Assembly: GCF_014635565.1 (NCBI RefSeq)
Contig: NZ_BMDB01000004.1
Location: forward strand, 1-64,000
Reading direction: 5' to 3'
Length of the DNA stretch: 64,000 nucleotides
Source of the DNA: Phocicoccus schoeneichii
GTDB taxonomy: Bacteria > Bacillota > Bacilli > Staphylococcales > Salinicoccaceae
The position numbers were made by a program, and so were the translations under genes. Numbering within the stretch: position 1 is the stretch's first letter; every line of letters begins with the position of its first letter. The notes under the pieces are model-generated. The model was not told the DNA's origin and did no database searches. It saw only the letters and a program-made list of their open reading frames with translations. Shown here one piece after another: positions 28,244-34,497 of the stretch.

Positions 28244-28945
28244 TTAAGCAGTAAAATATTTAGGTAATTGTACTGCATGCTTATCAAGTAAAATCTGCTC
28301 TTTTAGAATACCTTGTTCGCGTAATAATTCTATGTTTTGTACAATGAACTCGTCGCTACCTACAACATAAAATAGACCGCCTTTGTCTTCAGCAAGTTCT
28401 TTTACTCTCTCATAATAACTTTGACGGTTATCCACAAACTCAGAAGTAAATTTCTTCTCTGACGAACTCTCGAATACATCAGAGAATAAAAATTCTTTTG
28501 ATGAATCAATATTTAGTGAATGAATTTGATTTACGTCATCCGCACGTTTTAAATATTCAAGAACAAGTGGTCTAAATGTTGCTAAACCTACACCTGATGA
28601 TAATAAATAAATATTCTTGTTTTCTCTTTTTAGCGGCACGTTGGAATGAGTTTTAAATAGTGCAACATCATCTCCAACTGAATGTTCCTTTAATGCTTTT
28701 TTAAATTCAGAAGGCAGATCTCTGATACGTGTTGTAATTCCTATTACACTTTCATCATTCGTTGTTGAGATAGACATATGGCGTACCATTTTTTTGCCTA
28801 CATTTTCATCTTGGAAACCTTTCAGTGCAAAATGCGTATGTGCGCCCTCTTCCCAAGTGAAGTCCTCAGGGCAGTCTAAGAAGTATGTTTTGACTTCTGA
28901 ATTCTCATCTATGATCTTATTTATTTTAGTCCAATATATTTGCAT
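28244..28945 (-). CDS. FAD-binding ferredoxin/NAD(P)H reductase-like oxidoreductase
   Basis: 233 residues with the ferredoxin-NADP reductase fold: FAD-binding barrel with RHMSIST (R-x-Y-S-like site) near residue 54 and an NAD-binding half with LLSSGVGLATFRPLV. There is no iron-sulfur or globin domain, so it needs an outside electron partner. It heads a two-gene operon with a TetR repressor and 20 bases of spacing, suggesting an inducible detoxification or stress role; the inducer is unknown. Confidence 0.72.
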   Translation of the reverse strand: MQIYWTKINKIIDENSEVKTYFLDCPEDFTWEEGAHTHFALKGFQDENVGKKMVRHMSISTTNDESVIGITTRIRDLPSEFKKALKEHSVGDDVALFKTHSNVPLKRENKNIYLLSSGVGLATFRPLVLEYLKRADDVNQIHSLNIDSSKEFLFSDVFESSSEKKFTSEFVDNRQSYYERVKELAEDKGGLFYVVGSDEFIVQNIELLREQGILKEQILLDKHAVQLPKYFTA

Positions 28946-29012
28946 TAAGCATGCTCCTCTATATATAATTTATAATTTCGTCTAACTTCACATGCGTCCT
29001 ACTACACCATTT

Positions 29013-29041
29013 AGTATATTCTGACACGCGTCAGATTTCAA
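29013..29041 (-). promoter_or_regulatory. promoter with embedded TetR-type operator
   Basis: Minus-strand -35 TTGAAA (29036-29041) and -10 TATACT (29013-29018) are separated by 17 bases. The spacer contains the inverted repeat TCTGAC-N4-GTCAGA (29020-29035), so a repressor bound there would block RNA polymerase. The likely repressor is the TetR protein encoded by the same operon. Confidence 0.7.
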
Positions 29042-29169
29042 TTTTTTAAGATTATCTTTTGTTGGTTTAATCTTATTTATGGTCACTTCTCCATTCTCTA
29101 CTTTTACGACTTTTTCTAGTTATAAAATAATTAAAAGGGAAATACTGTTATTAATTAATTCTTGTTGAT

Positions 29170-29198
29170 TTGAAAATAATATTAAAATCAGCTATAAT
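29170..29198 (+). promoter_or_regulatory. promoter of guanidine-riboswitch operon
   Basis: -35 TTGAAA (29170-29175), spacer of 17 bases, -10 TATAAT (29193-29198). Transcription would start near 29205, just before the aptamer. Confidence 0.75.
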
Positions 29199-29228
29199 CC
29201 TATTGACTAATATGTAAATATAAAATGT

Positions 29229-29318
29229 TTTCTAGGGTTCCGTAATCTATAGGTTAGCCTGGTCCAAGAGAAAACTCATAGATTTTTCTGTGTCACGGAA
29301 GGATAAAAGCCTGGGAGA
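29229..29318 (+). ncRNA. guanidine-I (ykkC) riboswitch aptamer
   Basis: Contains the conserved blocks of the ykkC/guanidine-I class in order: CTAGGGTTCCG, GGTCCAAGAGAAAAC, then CACGG followed by AGGATAAAAGCCTGGGAGA. It sits directly between a promoter and SMR exporter genes, the most common setting for this riboswitch. Guanidinium binding would prevent the terminator that follows from forming. Confidence 0.9.
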
Positions 29319-29350
29319 AACTGATATCAGTTTTCTCAGGCTTTTTAATT
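29308..29350 (+). terminator. riboswitch expression-platform terminator
   Basis: Hairpin AGCCTGGGAGAAACTGA paired with TCAGTTTTCTCAGGCT, then TTTTTAATTTT. Its 5' arm overlaps the aptamer's last conserved block, the usual arrangement for a guanidine-induced ON switch. Confidence 0.85.
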
Positions 29351-29366
29351 TTATTTGGGGGTAACT

Positions 29367-29717
29367 ATGAAAAAATATTGGTTCACTTTATTTTTAGCAT
29401 CTTTTTTTGAAGTGTTATGGGTAATTGGACTTGCCCATTCATATAATTTTTGGACTTGGACGCTCACTGTAATCTTAATCATAGTAAGTAACGTTTTAAT
29501 GATCAAAGTTGCACAGATTCTACCTACAACTACCGTCTATACTGTATTTGTTGGATTAGGAGCTGGTGGTACTGTAGTTGCAGAAATATTATTCTTTGGA
29601 GAACCTTTCAATTGGTTGAAGATTTTTTTAATTTTAACACTTTTAACTAGTGTGATTGGGCTGATGATTGTCACAGATTATGAAAAACGACAAAGCGAAG
29701 CGAGGTATGAGAGATAA
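29367..29717 (+). CDS. ykkC: SMR-family guanidinium exporter subunit (YkkC/GdnC-like)
   Basis: 116 residues, four membrane helices, with the SMR glutamate in helix 1 (LASFFEVLWVIGL, about residue 15). The N-terminus follows GGGGG at 29356-29361; an upstream TTG frame is ignored. Riboswitch control and pairing with a second SMR gene mark it as one half of a heteromeric guanidinium exporter like B. subtilis YkkC/YkkD. A short charged C-terminal tail is typical of the longer partner. Confidence 0.88.
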   Translation: MKKYWFTLFLASFFEVLWVIGLAHSYNFWTWTLTVILIIVSNVLMIKVAQILPTTTVYTVFVGLGAGGTVVAEILFFGEPFNWLKIFLILTLLTSVIGLMIVTDYEKRQSEARYER

Positions 29718-30031
29718 TGGCATGGATAAGCTTAATTATTTCAGGCATGTTTGAAACATTTGCGGTTTCAATGATCAATCGCTTAACTATTAAAAAAGAT
29801 TGGCAAACTGTTATTTACATTCTCATCGGTATAGGTATGTCACTTGTGTTCTTGCACTATTCGTTAATTTATATTCCAATGGGAACAGCTTATGCAATAT
29901 GGACAGGAATAAGCGTTGTGTGCAGTTCACTTATTGGTATGGTTTACTTTGGGGAATCAAAAAGTATCTATAGAATATTATTTATTGCACTGATTCTCAG
30001 CAGTGCAATTGGCTTAAAACTCATTTCATAG
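29717..30031 (+). CDS. ykkD: SMR-family guanidinium exporter subunit (YkkD/GdnD-like)
   Basis: 104 residues, four membrane helices, with the essential glutamate in ISGMFETFAVSM near residue 13 and the SMR signature IPMGTAYAIWTG. Its ATG shares one base with the upstream stop (TAATG), so the subunits are made in step. Confidence 0.88.
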   Translation: MAWISLIISGMFETFAVSMINRLTIKKDWQTVIYILIGIGMSLVFLHYSLIYIPMGTAYAIWTGISVVCSSLIGMVYFGESKSIYRILFIALILSSAIGLKLIS

Positions 30032-30032
30032 A

Positions 30033-30070
30033 AAAATGCCTGTTAGATAAAAATCTAACGGGCATTTAAT
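30033..30070 (+). terminator. terminator after ykkCD
   Basis: Stem AAATGCCTGTTAGA with TCTAACGGGCATTT (one mismatch), about 30035-30067, just after the ykkD stop. Confidence 0.75.
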
Positions 30071-30076
30071 ATTTCT

Positions 30077-30350
30077 ATATCTCTTTTAGTTCTAATAACG
30101 CCACAATTTCACAGTGCACCGTATGTAGAAATAGGTCCACAAGTTGTACGATTTTTAGTTCATAGCCAAAATCTTTGAGCAAGTTATATCTTTTGCGAGG
30201 AAGTAAGTATTTGTAACTTCGTTATCTTCTGCATTTTGTTTTGCTGATTCTATTGAAGTCTCGACAATTCCTATACCAGTAAGACGTTTCACGCATGTTG
30301 CAAATGGTAATGAGAACATTCCTACTTCGCAGAATAAGTCAATTATCGAC
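30077..30350 (-). pseudogene. relic of rlmD (23S rRNA uracil-C5 methyltransferase), 3' third
   Basis: On the minus strand one frame encodes IIDLFCEVGMFSLPFA and a following AdoMet-site region like RlmD/RumA (DLYCGIGTFSLPLA in the family). After a stop and frame change, the family's C-terminal block continues as LVDLFLHTVHCEIVALLELK. The DPPR catalytic segment and the whole N-terminal two thirds are missing. Its end shares 23 identical bases with the second rlmD 3' end at 34475-34497. Confidence 0.75.
30094..30116. repeat. 23-base repeat, copy 1 (rlmD 3' end; att-like)
   Basis: The 23 bases 30094-30116 (AATAACGCCACAATTTCACA and three more) are identical to 34475-34497 at the ICE boundary. Both lie in the last codons of rlmD sequences, so common descent from rlmD may explain the identity. 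An older insertion at the same site is also possible. Confidence 0.6.
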
Positions 30351-30744
30351 TTCAATCGAGTTATTTTTAATTAATAAAGTTTCAATAAATTCGATTTTAT
30401 CTTTTGGTGATACAATTACGTTATCATAAGTTTTATACTGAATTTCTATTCTATCTAAAGATAGCGCTGGTCCTGCTAATAGTGTTTTTGTAGCTTTTAA
30501 TTTTTTTTTTTATAGTTTTAATATCTATTGTACTTTTAAAAGGTCCTGATCTAACTATAAGCTTTTCATCGTCAATTCTATAACTAGTCCCAAACCATAA
30601 CCATAATAGTAGTGCATTGTTTAATATTCCGACAATATACACCACTATATTTTGTTCAGTTATCATTATAAAAAACATTAAAATGATTACTCCCCAAATA
30701 AGTACAGAAAGCCAAACATCTTTTTTAGATTTAAAATTCAACAC
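30339..30744 (-). pseudogene. PH-domain (bPH) membrane protein gene with frameshift in a poly-A tract
   Basis: The first 97-codon frame has two membrane helices and the opening of a bacterial PH domain (SYRIDDEKLIVRSGPFKSTIDI). It then runs into 11 consecutive A (plus-strand T at 30501-30511) and loses frame. With ten A the protein continues as LKATKTLLAGPALSLDRIEI and YDNVIVSPKDKIEFIETLL to a stop at 30339, the expected end of this family, about 134 residues in all. Either a real phase-variable slip, a decayed gene or a homopolymer sequencing error. Confidence 0.7.
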
Positions 30745-30898
30745 TTCACCTCCAATATAATGAATGAAAGACGATATAATATTAATAGTTTACCACTTGT
30801 AATTATAATGATACCGCTATTTATATAAAATTTACGGACAAAAAAGCCCCGATTATTATCTGGGTTTAAGACATCTACTTAAATGTTTCTAAATCATT

Positions 30899-31495
30899 TT
30901 ATTCTTTTCCACATTCATAACAGCGTTTATCTTTATCATTATCTCCATACATACGTAACTCTTTCTCTACTCCACAGCTGTTACAAATATCAAAGTATAT
31001 TTGAGGAAGTATACCCTCTTCAGCTAATGGAACCCACATCGTTTCATACAAAGACTTTGTCATACCATAATCAATAAAAACAAGCTTTCCTTCATTATCT
31101 AATCCAAAATTACTACTGTCTTTTAAATCAAAGCAATCAAAATTTCTATCCAATTCATTCAAAATTTTTTCAAATGAATCAGGAATTAAATGCGAGTGAT
31201 TCTCAAAGTTTATTTCATACGATTGATTATCTATAAGTTCTAAGGGTGCATAGTATTTTTGTATAGAAATAAGATCATCATAGTAATAGTTCTGAGCGAG
31301 TAAAGGATCTAGAAATTTATTCTCCATTTCGGTGTAAATTTCAAATTCATTTTTTGATTGGTTATATCCGATTGGATGTAAATTGACTTTTATTACATAG
31401 TCTGAAACTCTGTATACCTTTCTTGTAGAGCCTATCCCCACAAATTTTTTCTCTTTACAGTACAGCTTCCAATTTTTAATTAACTCTTCAAGCAT
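30899..31495 (-). CDS. small kinase-fold protein with C-terminal zinc-ribbon-like tail, unknown
   Basis: 198 residues from an ATG preceded by GAGGAGA. The N-terminal part (FVGIGSTRKVYRVSDYVIKV) looks like a kinase glycine-rich loop and lysine strand; CFDLKDSSNFGLDNEGKLVFIDYG resembles a minimal catalytic loop and D-G metal site. The tail has CNSCG and CYECG cysteine pairs. Similar short proteins occur in Firmicute mobile regions. Activity is unproven; a longer start 20 codons upstream is possible. Confidence 0.55.
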   Translation of the reverse strand: MLEELIKNWKLYCKEKKFVGIGSTRKVYRVSDYVIKVNLHPIGYNQSKNEFEIYTEMENKFLDPLLAQNYYYDDLISIQKYYAPLELIDNQSYEINFENHSHLIPDSFEKILNELDRNFDCFDLKDSSNFGLDNEGKLVFIDYGMTKSLYETMWVPLAEEGILPQIYFDICNSCGVEKELRMYGDNDKDKRCYECGKE

Positions 31496-31570
31496 ATAAT
31501 CTTCTCCTCTTATAAAGTCACTCTTAGTAGACTCGACCATTTGCTTAATGTTCAACTTTTTTATATCTTA

Positions 31571-31687
31571 TCATAAATATATAAAATTCTGATGATGGTC
31601 TTTTTTGCTTTTAATTTTCCGAATAAGCAGGCACATAGGTGTTAACGTATCGCCTTCAATCTGACGAATTTTATAGGTCATGTTCAT
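31571..31687 (-). pseudogene. truncated trpE (anthranilate synthase I) N-terminal stub
   Basis: A 38-codon frame with a strong AAAAGGAGTG ribosome site. It reads YKIRQIEGDTLTPMCLLIRK, which resembles the extreme N-terminus of TrpE/PabB proteins (IxGDTLTPxxxxxRL). It departs from the family after about 27 residues and stops. It stands directly downstream of tandem tryptophan-type T-boxes, exactly where trpE would begin, so the trp operon appears to have been deleted. Confidence 0.6.
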
Positions 31688-31763
31688 GTTTGTACACTCC
31701 TTTTGTTTATCATTATGTTAGTCTATTGTCATTTGCGTCAGTGAGTTGGAACGGTGTCACTCA

Positions 31764-32045
31764 ATAAAAAAATCCCCCATAACCCCTGATAGGGTTATGG
31801 AGGACGATGCTGTTCGCGGTGCCACCTCACGTTAAATGTTAATTAATGCATTTCACTTCATCAAGGACAGGATATTTATTAGGAATAACTTAGCCTCTAT
31901 CGATATAACGGTCGAACCCGTCGTACCCTACTTCAAGCAGGTTCAGGTACACTCTTGTAAGTCCATTCAAGCTTGATATAATGGCTAACCTTTCACCTGT
32001 GGTTGACTCTCTGTACATCCGTTATCAAGCTCTACTTATCTTACG
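31764..32045 (-). ncRNA. T-box riboswitch, proximal copy, tryptophan-type
   Basis: Minus strand: stem I with AGAGAGTC and GGTGAAAGG, specifier loop GAATGGAC (codon UGG), the canonical T-box GAGGTGGCACCGCG (about 31814-31828) and a terminator stem CCATAACCC/AGGGGTTATGG followed by seven T (31764-31802). It would sense uncharged tRNA-Trp and allow read-through. The only frame downstream is a trpE stub. Confidence 0.85.
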
Positions 32046-32072
32046 CTATGAATTATTCATATATTTTTCAAT

Positions 32073-32350
32073 AAAAAAAGGGTCTCTCGTCTTTAATTAA
32101 AAATGACGAGAAACCCGTGATACCTCCTTTGTTGACTGCTATAAACAGCCCACTTTAGCAGATCAATGAAAGATGTCATAAATCTGTGTCTCGATGTAAC
32201 GGTGAGACAACCACTAACCTTAATAACCATTCAGCGTTCGGTTAGAGCTCAGAAGGCCATTCAGTTAATTTGTTCTACTAGTTCACAGCACCACTAGCTC
32301 TCTGAAAGAACATGATTAACTTACTCGTCTTCATCAACGCATTCCAATCA
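32073..32350 (-). ncRNA. T-box riboswitch, distal copy, tryptophan-type
   Basis: Minus strand: GAAGACGAGTAA, AGAGAGCTAGTGG, GTGAACTAG and a specifier region CTGAATGGCC (UGG), then a less canonical T-box AGGAGGTATCACGGG and a terminator GGGTTTCTCGTC/GACGAGAGACCC with seven T (32073-32116). It lies just upstream of the proximal copy, making a tandem pair. Tandem T-boxes are known before trp genes in some Bacillales. Confidence 0.75.
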
Positions 32351-32513
32351 TGAAATTAAGAATTACTATACAGGAGGCATTTGAAAATTTCAGCTATTCA
32401 TACCAATTTTTTTATTTCTTAATCATTTTTATCACATTATATGTTTTTTTAAAAACTTGGCTTTTCCTCTTTTTAATTATATAATATTTTATAAAAGTTA
32501 AGGAGATGTACTT

Positions 32514-32879
32514 ATGACATATTATTATTATATTGCATCTGATCAACCTTTTAAGTTTTCTGAAGGACAGCTTGATGCTTGGGAAGTAGATCATGATATA
32601 GAAGATTATATTGATGGGTTCGATGTTCCAATTCAACTTGAAATGCTTAGCCCACAAAAGGAAAGAGAATTATTCGCTTTACTTTTGTGCATTAAATACC
32701 ATTTTGAGCATTTTCCGACAAGCACCGTTCAAATTGCTAACTATTTAAATTCAAACATTGAAGATTGTACGATTGATAAGAAAAAATCAATGCATTTAAA
32801 AGAGTTAACTGATCCAAAACAACTTGCTCTAGGTGTAGGAGAGCTGATGACAGTCAAAAACTACATCTCGCATATTTAA
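32514..32879 (+). CDS. hypothetical protein, 121 residues
   Basis: Starts with AAGGAGATG at good spacing, which favours this frame over the opposing one. Acidic and soluble, with aromatic N-terminus MTYYYYIAS and a helical middle (ERELFALLLCIKYHFEHF). I do not recognise a family. It lies between orphan T-boxes and relics on the opposite strand, in a decaying accessory zone. Confidence 0.6.
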   Translation: MTYYYYIASDQPFKFSEGQLDAWEVDHDIEDYIDGFDVPIQLEMLSPQKERELFALLLCIKYHFEHFPTSTVQIANYLNSNIEDCTIDKKKSMHLKELTDPKQLALGVGELMTVKNYISHI

Positions 32880-33236
32880 GTTTGTATTTTTATTTGTGCA
32901 TAATCTTTCATAAAAGAATCGTATGAACTTTCATATATATTTTTTAAGTCTTTAATCAGTCTTATTTATAGCATATGAATCCCTCCACATTACATAATTA
33001 TGTACTTATTTTGAAATCGGCATAGCATCTTTTGTAAATGGTAAAGACCCACCATAAACATTAATCCCAACACTACCAAAAACATATTTAACATAAGATC
33101 CCCCCTGATTCAAAAATCTGTACTTTTTATTGGCTACATTTCTTCAGCATAATGGCCCGATTCTACAATACAGGGCACAGATCTTTATTCAAGAATTGCG
33201 CCCGATTAAGGAAGGTACTATAGCATTTTTTATTGG
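32880..33236. other. intergenic stretch in decay zone
   Basis: Contains one possible small minus-strand peptide gene (listed separately) and two copies of GCCCGATT (about 33155 and 33199) within a Staphylococcaceae-like non-coding block. No promoter or terminator I would defend. Confidence 0.4.
32990..33094 (-). CDS. possible 34-residue hydrophobic peptide
   Basis: GGGGGGAT precedes an ATG encoding MLNMFLVVLGLMFMVGLYHL and a short basic end. One membrane span with a charged tail is the layout of type I toxins and holin-like peptides, but no antisense RNA promoter was identified and chance is possible. Confidence 0.3.
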   Translation of the reverse strand: MLNMFLVVLGLMFMVGLYHLQKMLCRFQNKYIIM

Positions 33237-33707
33237 TTAATCTTCAACTACATCTATTAAATCAGTATGAATACTAACGAAGTAAGTTTCTAATAATTCC
33301 TCTAATATGCCATCAAGCTTGTGGTATTCATCATCAGCCTTTTTAATAACATTATAAAATTCATCTTCTTCTACCTCTTCTTTTTCTAGAGCAATGTACA
33401 ACCTCCACATTTCTTGACCGTACTTACTCTCAATCATTGCATAATCGTGAGCACCAATTTTCTCAAGAATAGTTATTAATTTGTTTATATAAATTTCAAT
33501 GCTTATTTCTTCTATATACGATTCAAGCCAATTCAGTAAATTTTCGTGTCCTCCACCTTCAAGCTCAGAATAGTATTGAAAAATAATAAGTGCTTCATTT
33601 AAAACTGTGTCTTTAGTTGATAAATCAACTTCACTTATCGCTGTTATAATAGCGTTCCATATATTGTCGGTGTCTAATAACTCTTTTCTTGTCATTTTAG
33701 GCTTCAT
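33237..33707 (-). CDS. DUF4375/DMP19-like protein, tentative
   Basis: 156 residues, acidic and helical. The segment EALIIFQYYSELEGGGHENLLNW is reminiscent of the DMP19/DUF4375 core (a G-G-x-x-x-F/L-x-N turn between helices). Proteins of this kind are often immunity or cargo proteins of unknown role. The ATG follows AGGGGACTAC. Confidence 0.5.
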   Translation of the reverse strand: MKPKMTRKELLDTDNIWNAIITAISEVDLSTKDTVLNEALIIFQYYSELEGGGHENLLNWLESYIEEISIEIYINKLITILEKIGAHDYAMIESKYGQEMWRLYIALEKEEVEEDEFYNVIKKADDEYHKLDGILEELLETYFVSIHTDLIDVVED

Positions 33708-33782
33708 TGTAGTCCCCTTATTAATTATTTCCTTACAATAATCTTAAACAAAATGCCCCGTTTACAGAACTTTCAACATTGT

Positions 33783-34260
33783 TTATATCTTATCATGATT
33801 TTTCTTTACTATATCGTTTTCTAAAACCGCATCATTTTTTTCATATGAATCTTCAACAGCTCTACTTAAATATTCATCATCAAATCCTGTACTTTGATAA
33901 CCTTCTAGAATAGTTGAGTAATAGAAACAACTCGGCTGTTCAAGTGGTCTACCTTCATTCATAATATAGACCATCGCATTTACTGTCTTTTATCGACTTT
34001 AACTTTCATCATTTCTTTTCTATATAGATGGGGCCATCCCTCATACCGGTCGAGTGCTTTTTCGTCATTGAGCGTAATCTGCCACACAAGGGCTGGTACG
34101 CTTTCCCCTTGCATGGTTCAACCGTTGCCACAGCATGCAACTGTGGCCCCCTAAAAGTGAGTTTGTGGTCCTTTATTTCACTTGTTCCTACTAATTTTGC
34201 AGTTGGACATCTGTTTGCCATTTGTTCTAGAATTAAATTTTATCCGTAGGCAATATATAA
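33783..34260 (-). pseudogene. gamma-glutamylcyclotransferase-like (AIG2) gene, broken
   Basis: Minus-strand pieces in order: KLYIAYG, a TAA where the family has serine (34240-34242), NLILEQMANRCPTAKLVG, then HKLTFRG and ATVEPCKGKAY; after a frame change, MVYIMNEGRPLEQPSCFYYS and EGYQSTGFDDEYL. Together these match the full AIG2/GGCT family (YGSNLN..M..RCP.A, ATV.P..G, Y.M....L..PS..Y...I..GY...GFD). One nonsense codon and at least one frameshift leave it non-functional. Confidence 0.72.
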
Positions 34261-34366
34261 TTTTCCTATCTTTTCAATCCTTTCACAATTTACTTCTGAA
34301 TGATTCCGGGTGGCTTATCCAACCCGGAATCTCCATGTCAACCCTGATTTTCAGGGCATCTAAAGC

Positions 34367-34428
34367 CAATAAAAAAGGGTTCCGCTCGTTTATCCATCCA
34401 AAATAAACTTCAGCGAAACCCTATAAAC
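34367..34428 (-). terminator. terminator downstream of rlmD 3' end
   Basis: Minus strand: AGGGTTTCGCT ... AGCGGAACCCT followed by TTTTTATT, with an inner stem formed by GTTTAT/ATAAAC. It is placed 30 bases after the rlmD stop. Confidence 0.65.
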
Positions 34429-34455
34429 CTTATTCTATCAACACTTCAACTCTTC

Positions 34456-34497
34456 CTATTCATCCACCCTAGACAATAACGCCACAATTTCACAGTG
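34456..34497 (-). pseudogene. rlmD: rlmD 3' end left of the ICE
   Basis: The minus strand encodes THCEIVALLSRVDE and a stop, matching the C-terminus of RlmD/RumA proteins. The upstream part of the gene is absent because the ICE begins here. In staphylococci rlmD lies downstream of the dinB region, so the rest of the gene is expected on the far side of the element, beyond the window. Confidence 0.7.
34475..34497. repeat. 23-base repeat, copy 2, at ICE left boundary (candidate att site)
   Basis: Identical to 30094-30116. It overlaps both the last rlmD codons and the stop codon of the serine recombinase gene (34490), so the junction between chromosome and element must lie in or next to it. The exact crossover dinucleotide cannot be set without the other end. 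Confidence 0.6.

Noticed and set aside
29041-29130. Minus-strand frame LEKVVKVENGEVTINKIKPT as a gene remnant
   Set aside because: No start or family match; it overlaps the TetR-controlled promoter region and is probably chance.
32412-32657. Minus-strand frame of 81 codons
   Set aside because: No ribosome site, AT-driven composition, and it opposes a plus-strand gene with AAGGAGATG.
34302-34331. GATTCCGGGT/ACCCGGAATC inverted repeat as an att or IS end
   Set aside because: No transposase or target duplication nearby; it is more likely part of the structured 3' region of rlmD.
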